From contig JAQWQN010000131.1 of NCBI GenBank assembly GCA_029244465.1, positions 1 through 11,473 of the forward strand: 11,473 nt of DNA. Direction: 5' to 3'. The notes beneath the pieces are model-generated. The model saw only the letters and a program-made list of their open reading frames with translations. It made no database searches and was not told where the DNA came from. The number at the start of each line of letters is the position of its first letter. Within the stretch, counting starts at the first letter, position 1. Positions 6,687 to 11,473 of this stretch are shown here, piece by piece. The translations under genes were made by a program, and so were the position numbers. This DNA is from Pseudomonadales bacterium. Its GTDB lineage: Bacteria; Pseudomonadota; Gammaproteobacteria; Pseudomonadales; Azotimanducaceae.

Positions 6687-7403
6687 CTAAAGAATCTGTT
6701 CCTCTACAACCAAGACGATAGCGTGATCTGGGTCACTGCCTGGCCATGGCCTGTGCAGCATTTTGGTCAACATTTTGGTCATGCCGATCTTAATGAAGCC
6801 GGTCGCGGTCAATTCGGCTTCTAATAGATGGATTGGCTCTTCGGGTGTGGTGACTGTGGCTTGTAAAGGATCTGATAAATCAGCATTCATTTCCGGCAGG
6901 GTACTTTCTGAAAGTTGTCCGGAAAGAACGTAGCGAACCTGACCACCACTCCAGTTCACTGTACCTGCCAATTCATTCACTGTTTCCTCAGGGACGTCAA
7001 AAACGCCGGTGATATCTATCAGAGTCACGGAGCCTGGAATGAAGAGATCATATTGATGGAGGAGGGGTGCCAGTAGTGCCAAGTCGGCGTTGCCATTTAC
7101 GGCGAAAGTTACTTCGTTGATCCCAATCGTCGTGACGTGAATTTCGAGTAAAGGCTGGACCAGATTCCACTGCACTCGCGGTGCAAGGGTAAAGAGGGAG
7201 AGCACGTCGACTTGCCAAATCAGTTGCCCCAGCTGCTGGCCTGAAGCCACAACTGACCCTGTTCCGTTCCAAATTGAGCCTCGTGGTTCAAGGAGTGCCA
7301 GCTGTGTGGTGGGCGGGACAAGACGTGTGACTAGGCTGGCGGGTGCAAAGATAAGGATAGAGGCGAAGAAAACTGCCATGCCTGCCGTGATGTAACGTTT
7401 CAC
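6687..7403 (-). CDS. gspN: Type II secretion system accessory protein GspN
   Basis: A bitopic inner-membrane protein with a large periplasmic part, found in a subset of type II secretion systems and often dispensable; its exact role is unsettled. The 238 residues fit the family. One N-terminal membrane helix (about 5-27, AGMAVFFASILIFAPASLV) precedes a beta-rich periplasmic region. Family hallmarks seen are RGSIWNGTG (41-49), the alternating hydrophobic segments of residues 60-135 and the WSGGQVRY block (151-158). The GTG start at 7403 overlaps the dapE stop as GTGA, indicating translational coupling to dapE. It is separated from gspC by 208 bp, although gspN normally sits among gsp genes. 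Near the C-terminus the residues TKML are duplicated by a 12-bp direct repeat. The name rests on motif and size recall; the T2SS genes next door support it. Confidence 0.85.
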   Translation of the reverse strand: MKRYITAGMAVFFASILIFAPASLVTRLVPPTTQLALLEPRGSIWNGTGSVVASGQQLGQLIWQVDVLSLFTLAPRVQWNLVQPLLEIHVTTIGINEVTFAVNGNADLALLAPLLHQYDLFIPGSVTLIDITGVFDVPEETVNELAGTVNWSGGQVRYVLSGQLSESTLPEMNADLSDPLQATVTTPEEPIHLLEAELTATGFIKIGMTKMLTKMLHRPWPGSDPDHAIVLVVEEQIL

Positions 7404-8602
7404 AGACTGAGTAGGCGCTGTGCGATTTGTTGGTAGATTTGAGTCAGCGGGCTGAGTTCGTCGATGCTAACATGCTCATCGATTTTGTGGATCGTGGCAT
7501 TGGTCGGACCGACTTCCACAACTTCAACGCGATTGGAGCCTGGGCGATTCCAGTGCGATATAAATCGGCCATCGGATGTGCCGCCAGCGGTGGAGAGTTC
7601 GGTCGTTTGCTTTGTGACCTCTTGGATCGCTTGCGTAACGGCTTCGGTCAGCGCGCCCTGTTCGGTTAAGAACGGTGGACCGGAGAGCGTCCATTCGATG
7701 TCGAATTCTGTCTCGTGTTGTTCAAGAATAGCGTGCGTTTTTGCCCTCAGGCTTGCTTCAGTTTGTTCGGTATTAAAACGAAAGTTAAAGAGGACTTCGG
7801 TCTCACCTGGCACCACATTGGTTGCCCCCGTCCCGGCGTGGATGTTGGATATTTGGAAACTTGTCGGTGGATAATACGCGTTGCCGTGGTCCCACGATGT
7901 TGTCGCAAGTTCAGCTAGGGCGGGCATCGCTGTATGGATGGGGTTAACAACATCCTCTGGATAGGCAACATGACATTGTATCCCTCTAATGCGCAAACAG
8001 CAGTTTAGAGAGCCGCGACGACCACATCGAACCACGTCGCCCACCTGATGGGTCGAACTTGGCTCACCGACAATACAATAGTTTGGGACGATGCCGCGTT
8101 CGCTGAGAACATCGATAACGTGCCTAGTCCCTTGAGTTGCGGGTCCTTCCTCGTCGCTTGTGATCAGAAAACTGATGGTGCCGTTGCGTTGTTCGGCGCG
8201 GTTGCCTGTTCCTACGGCGGTAACCATATCTTGCGCAGCAATCAACTCTTCCATTGCAACAACCATCGCCGCCAAACTGCTTTTCATGTCTGCGGCGCCG
8301 CGCCCGCGCAACTTTCCGTCTGAGATTGTCGGCTCAAACGGGTCGGAACTCCATTGCTCAACCGGACCTGTTGGCACGACATCGGTGTGACCGGCAAAGA
8401 GCAAATGTGGTCCGTCACCGTTACCGAAGCTACGGGTCGCCCAGAGATTTGTTACGTCGGCGGCATTTACGAACTCATTGCTAAATCCAATTGCAGCCAA
8501 GCGATCCGCGATGAGCTGCTGACAACCTTCGTCCGCAGGCGTGACGGAGGGAGCGCGTATTAAAGCGCAGGTTAGATCGAGTACGCGGTCGGTTAGTTCC
8601 AA
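7400..8602 (-). CDS. dapE: Succinyl-diaminopimelate desuccinylase DapE
   Basis: A dinuclear-zinc M20-family hydrolase that converts N-succinyl-LL-2,6-diaminopimelate to LL-diaminopimelate and succinate in the lysine/peptidoglycan pathway. From TTG 8602 the protein is 400 residues, slightly longer than E. coli DapE (375). Expected metal and catalytic residues are seen: H72 and D74 in FAGHTDVVP, D105 in RGAADMKSSLAAM, E151/E152 in ITSDEEGP, E180 in VGEPSS and H372 in NATIHKI. Dimer and substrate motifs AGTGATNVVPGE and GGTSDGRF are also present. Extra length comes from two loops, about 122-140 and 351-361. The frame stays open upstream to 8776, but that would run 158 bp into dapD and add nothing typical of the family. 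TTG 8602 is the only usable start between the dapD stop and conserved sequence, and GTGAGA lies just upstream. It is 16 bp after dapD and overlaps gspN by 4 bp. Confidence 0.95.
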   Translation of the reverse strand: MELTDRVLDLTCALIRAPSVTPADEGCQQLIADRLAAIGFSNEFVNAADVTNLWATRSFGNGDGPHLLFAGHTDVVPTGPVEQWSSDPFEPTISDGKLRGRGAADMKSSLAAMVVAMEELIAAQDMVTAVGTGNRAEQRNGTISFLITSDEEGPATQGTRHVIDVLSERGIVPNYCIVGEPSSTHQVGDVVRCGRRGSLNCCLRIRGIQCHVAYPEDVVNPIHTAMPALAELATTSWDHGNAYYPPTSFQISNIHAGTGATNVVPGETEVLFNFRFNTEQTEASLRAKTHAILEQHETEFDIEWTLSGPPFLTEQGALTEAVTQAIQEVTKQTTELSTAGGTSDGRFISHWNRPGSNRVEVVEVGPTNATIHKIDEHVSIDELSPLTQIYQQIAQRLLSL

Positions 8603-8618
8603 ATCGTTCTCACAAATC

Positions 8619-9614
8619 TCAGTTGTGGGCGTGCAGCGTGTCGTTGAGTTCGATAGCACGACGGTTTGTGCGGCACATAACCTGGCCATTTTGACTGTTG
8701 CGGATAAATAGCATGTCAGAGTTACCGGCAAGTTCTCGTGCTTTGGCTTTCCGCACCTCGGTCCCGGTTTCGTCAACGATCGTAACGACTGTGCCAGCGG
8801 TGATGTAGAGACCGGCTTCTATTGTACAGCGGTCGCCCAGTGGAATACCGGTTCCTGCGTTCGCGCCAACAAGGCAGTTTTTGCCGAGAGTAATTGTGAT
8901 TTCGCCTCCGCCAGAGAGTGTGCCCATAGTAGATGCACTGCCCCCGAGATCGGTGCCTGCATCTATCGTTACGCCTTGAGAGATTCTTCCCTCAACCATA
9001 TTGGGGCCTAAGGCGCCTGCATTGAAATTAACGAACCCTTCGTGCATGACAGTGGTGCCGTCGCCCAGGTAAGCCCCTAAACGAATGCGCGAAGCGTCGG
9101 CGATACGGACGCCACTAGGCATCACGTAATTCACCATTTTGGGAAATTTGTCGACACTCATAACTTCCAGGTGTTCACCCTTGAGGCGAGCATTGAGGAT
9201 TTGTTGCTCTAGTTCTTCGCTGCGAATTGCGCCGCGTGTGGTCCAGGCGAGATTAGGCAGGTGCGCGAATATACCGTCGAGGTTTAACGTGTTTGGCAGA
9301 GTCATTCGATGGGATAAAAGATTTAGTTTGAGATACGCCTCTGGTGTTGAAGCGATCGCACTATCCTCAGCCAGCTTCACCACCTGTAGTGGCTGATCTG
9401 CTTCGAGCATTGCTGCCGGTGCGAGGGCATGATCGTCGATGAGGTAGCTAATCTCTTGCGGCGAGACCGCCGATGTCCCTGTTGGTAGCGATGCGATTGC
9501 GGCAACCACTGCCGGCGTTGGATTGAGACAGGGGCTCGGGAAATAGCAATCTAGTGGATTGCCCTGGGAATCTGTTTGGCTCATACCAATGCCAAAAGCA
9601 AAAACGTCAGCCAT
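8619..9614 (-). CDS. dapD: Tetrahydrodipicolinate N-succinyltransferase DapD (long form)
   Basis: The enzyme that succinylates 2,3,4,5-tetrahydropyridine-2,6-dicarboxylate with succinyl-CoA, the entry step of the succinylase branch to meso-diaminopimelate and lysine. The 331 residues match the long DapD type known from pseudomonads and actinobacteria rather than the 274-residue E. coli type. The N-terminal domain (about 1-160) begins ADVFAFGIGMSQTDSQGNPL. A left-handed beta-helix of hexapeptide repeats covers about 165-280, with YLGDGTTVMHEGFVNFNAG (182-200), the MVEGRISQGV block and GGSASTMGTLSGGG. A C-terminal strand region follows. The ATG at 9614 has only a weak ribosome site. It lies 56 bp after dapC and 16 bp before dapE, so the three genes form one operon. 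Confidence 0.95.
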   Translation of the reverse strand: MADVFAFGIGMSQTDSQGNPLDCYFPSPCLNPTPAVVAAIASLPTGTSAVSPQEISYLIDDHALAPAAMLEADQPLQVVKLAEDSAIASTPEAYLKLNLLSHRMTLPNTLNLDGIFAHLPNLAWTTRGAIRSEELEQQILNARLKGEHLEVMSVDKFPKMVNYVMPSGVRIADASRIRLGAYLGDGTTVMHEGFVNFNAGALGPNMVEGRISQGVTIDAGTDLGGSASTMGTLSGGGEITITLGKNCLVGANAGTGIPLGDRCTIEAGLYITAGTVVTIVDETGTEVRKAKARELAGNSDMLFIRNSQNGQVMCRTNRRAIELNDTLHAHN

Positions 9615-9670
9615 TTCATACGCTCAGTTAAATTCGGGCGCGTAGTCTAACAGTCTCGGTTTGATCTGAC

Positions 9671-10912
9671 CTATCTGGTTTTGGCGAATTCGAGTAAGCG
9701 TTCGGCAGCTTCTTGGCACCGGGCAAGCTCCGAAACCCACGCTACACGAATGTGTCCGGTGCCAGGGTTTCCGGCGCCGCTATCGCGTCCAAGAAATTGA
9801 CCGGGCACGACTTTGACATGTTGGTCTTGCATAAGATCTCGAGCAAAAAGTGCATCGTCTTCGCCAACAGGTAGCCAGTGATAAAAACCACCTTGAGGTG
9901 TGTGAACTGCAAAATGTTTGCGCAGAATGTCTTCGACGATTGCGAACTTTTGGCGATAGAGGTCTCGGTTTTGTTCGACGTGTATTTCATCTTGCCATGC
10001 CAGCGCGGATGCGTATTGATGATGGGCACTCATGGCACAGCCATGGTAGGTTCGATACAGCAGGTAGTTTTCAAGGACCTGTGCGTCACCAGCAACAAAC
10101 CCACTTCTCAGTCCAGGCAGGTTAGACCGCTTAGAAAGGCTGTGAAAGATGACGCAATTTTTATAATCGATATTGCCCATAGCCTGGCTAACCGCCAATA
10201 AACTGTTTGGTGGCTGTCGATCGTCGAAATAGATTTCCGAATAACACTCATCTGACGCAATGATAAAGTTATATTCGAGACTGAGTTCAATGAGCTTGAT
10301 CATCTGCGCTTCTGGCATGACCTGTCCGGTCGGATTTCCTGGCGAACAGATATAGACAAGTTGTGTTGCCGCCCAATCATCTGATTGCATTTGACTGAAA
10401 TCTTGTTGATAGCCCTGCGTTGGTTCGTTGTTGATGTAGCGTGGCTTGGCGCCGCCTAAGATCGCTGCGCCTTCATAGATTTGATAAAATGGATTTGGTG
10501 TTAGTACGAATGGCAATGAAGTGCGTCCCGACGCGTTGCCGGGGTCGGTGTGATTTACATTTGGACTATTGGAGAGAACAGCCTGGGCAAATGAGAACAA
10601 TGCTTCGCGTGTCCCGTTGACGGGGAGCACCTGCGTTTCAGGGTCGACCCTGGCGGCAAATCGTTTTGATAGCCAGTCGGCAATTGCCGCACGAAGTTCG
10701 GGTACCCCGCGTGTGGCGGGGTAGGTTGCCAAATGCGTCGCAAGAGTTTGTTTGTCGGCGAGGAAGTCGAGCACAAAATCTGGTGGCCTGTGCTTCGGCT
10801 CGCCTAACGAAAGTGGAATCAGATCGAGCGTTGAATTTGGCGTGACGTCTGCGAGTAGCGCGTTGAGGCGCTCGAAAGGGTACTGGTGAAGTCGCTCTAG
10901 GTTTTGATTCAA
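9671..10912 (-). CDS. dapC: Succinyldiaminopimelate transaminase DapC
   Basis: A PLP-dependent class I/II aminotransferase that makes N-succinyl-LL-diaminopimelate from the 6-oxo intermediate using glutamate, the step between DapD and DapE. Length is 413 residues. Fold-type I landmarks are all visible: YPATRGVPELR (64-74), CSPGNPTG (189-196), the cofactor aspartate in ASDECYSEIYF (D221), the Schiff-base lysine K261 in FHSLSKRSN, GLRSGF (267-272) and the substrate-carboxylate arginine R389 in HIRVAWV. The N-terminus LERLHQYPFERLNALLA matches the DapC subgroup and, with the dap neighbours, separates it from other aspartate-type aminotransferases. The start is TTG 10912; an in-frame TAA lies five codons upstream. 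Residues 113-133 (Asn/Ser/Gly-rich) look like an extra loop. It begins 28 bp after glnD. Confidence 0.93.
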   Translation of the reverse strand: MNQNLERLHQYPFERLNALLADVTPNSTLDLIPLSLGEPKHRPPDFVLDFLADKQTLATHLATYPATRGVPELRAAIADWLSKRFAARVDPETQVLPVNGTREALFSFAQAVLSNSPNVNHTDPGNASGRTSLPFVLTPNPFYQIYEGAAILGGAKPRYINNEPTQGYQQDFSQMQSDDWAATQLVYICSPGNPTGQVMPEAQMIKLIELSLEYNFIIASDECYSEIYFDDRQPPNSLLAVSQAMGNIDYKNCVIFHSLSKRSNLPGLRSGFVAGDAQVLENYLLYRTYHGCAMSAHHQYASALAWQDEIHVEQNRDLYRQKFAIVEDILRKHFAVHTPQGGFYHWLPVGEDDALFARDLMQDQHVKVVPGQFLGRDSGAGNPGTGHIRVAWVSELARCQEAAERLLEFAKTR

Positions 10913-10940
10913 TGGGTTTCCCGGTTGTTAACGAATCGGT

Positions 10941-11473
10941 TCAGCTCTTCAAGGCTGCATCGATACGCTGTCGAATGGTCTCTTTCTGGGTGTAAGTTTG
11001 TTCGCCTTCATCGACCGGTTCGAAATGTTCGTTCTGAATTAAAAAAGTATCTTCGACTATTTCACCGAGCGTCGCTATCCGGGCAGAGCGAAGATGTAAC
11101 TTGAGATCGACAAAAAGTTCCGCAATGAGGGCGAGTAAACCAGGTCGATCATTTGCGACGATGGTCAGCGTCGTTGTTTTGCCGTCGCCAGTGGGTTTCA
11201 GTTGCACTTTAGTCGGTCGAGGTAATTCGCGTAGTTGCCTGTTTAGCCTGCGACTTGTACTTTTAATCGGTAGATCAATTTCAATCGCAGCGGTAGCGAT
11301 TCGCCTTGCCAACTCGGTACGCAAGGTTGTATCGCGGGGTAGCGCTAGTCCCTCGGACGTGAGCACGGTATAAGTGTCGAAAATCTTATTTTCTTGACCG
11401 GTAAAAACGGTCGCATCCACAACAGATAAGTCAAAGTTTGCGATCGCCGCAACCGTGCGTGCGAACAGCTGAG
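10941..11473 (-). CDS. glnD: C-terminal part of bifunctional uridylyltransferase GlnD (partial)
   Basis: The last 177 codons of a leftward gene whose start lies beyond the right edge. GlnD is the nitrogen sensor that uridylylates PII proteins when glutamine is low and removes UMP when it is high. This fragment holds the two C-terminal ACT domains that sense glutamine: the first opens with QLFARTVAAIANFDLSVVDA and continues through FDTYTVL; the second has LTIVANDRPGLLALIAELF followed by L-H-L-R-S-A-R-I-A-T-L-G-E and VEDTFLI. These match the ends of known GlnD proteins, as does the stop a short distance after the second domain. The frame is open to the window edge, so GTG at 11420 is an internal codon and not a start. 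The nucleotidyltransferase and HD domains are not in view. dapC follows after 28 bp. Confidence 0.95.
   Translation of the reverse strand, partial: QLFARTVAAIANFDLSVVDATVFTGQENKIFDTYTVLTSEGLALPRDTTLRTELARRIATAAIEIDLPIKSTSRRLNRQLRELPRPTKVQLKPTGDGKTTTLTIVANDRPGLLALIAELFVDLKLHLRSARIATLGEIVEDTFLIQNEHFEPVDEGEQTYTQKETIRQRIDAALKS

Noticed and set aside
8603..8776. N-terminal extension of DapE by 58 residues to an ATG at 8776
   Set aside because: It lies wholly over the end of dapD on the same strand, its sequence is unlike any DapE N-terminus, and the family start aligns near residue 59 of the long frame.
11420..11420. GTG 11420 as the start of a separate 159-residue ACT-domain protein
   Set aside because: The frame continues upstream to the window edge with conserved GlnD sequence, so this is an internal valine codon.
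1..11473. Mobile elements, CRISPR arrays, tRNA or rRNA genes
   Set aside because: I saw no terminal inverted repeats with a transposase, no regularly spaced repeats and no cloverleaf or rRNA-like stretch by eye; a covariance-model scan was not possible.

Overview
The window looks like chromosomal core DNA from a gammaproteobacterium, probably a marine or Pseudomonas-like lineage. The grounds are the gene families (PlsB, a long-form DapD, RsmJ, a GlnD C-terminus, type II secretion GspC, GspD and GspN) and the linkage glnD-dapC-dapD-dapE, which resembles the glnD/dap neighbourhood of pseudomonads. Base composition is moderate, roughly half G+C by eye. I see no tRNA, rRNA, CRISPR array, insertion sequence, integrase or phage gene.

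Layout: bases 1-1197 read rightward and almost everything else reads leftward. On the left is the 3' end of a probable tsaB (1-72), then a promoter-like stretch and a possible small gene that is open only if one +1 frame change is allowed (202-478). Its last codon overlaps the TTG start of rsmJ (475-1197). rsmJ meets plsB (1175-3538, leftward) tail to tail, with the ends overlapping by 23 bp.

Leftward genes, in order of transcription from the right edge: the glnD C-terminal part, dapC, dapD, dapE and gspN form one tight run (gaps of 28, 56 and 16 bp, then a 4-bp GTGA overlap). A 208-bp spacer (6479-6686) follows, holding a perfect 14-bp dyad and a 41-codon basic micro-ORF. After it come gspC, gspD (9-bp gap) and plsB (87-bp gap).

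Function: DapD, DapC and DapE are consecutive enzymes of the succinylase branch of lysine/meso-diaminopimelate synthesis. GlnD is the nitrogen-sensing uridylyltransferase acting on PII. GspC and GspD are the inner-membrane coupling protein and outer-membrane secretin of the type II secretion system; GspN is its accessory subunit, here attached to the dap operon. PlsB makes the first acyl intermediate of phospholipid synthesis. RsmJ methylates 16S rRNA.

I found no clearly new multi-gene system. The points most worth a second look are the small frame-broken gene before rsmJ, gspN translationally coupled to dapE and apart from gspCD, the dyad and micro-ORF in front of gspC, and four TTG starts among eight complete genes.
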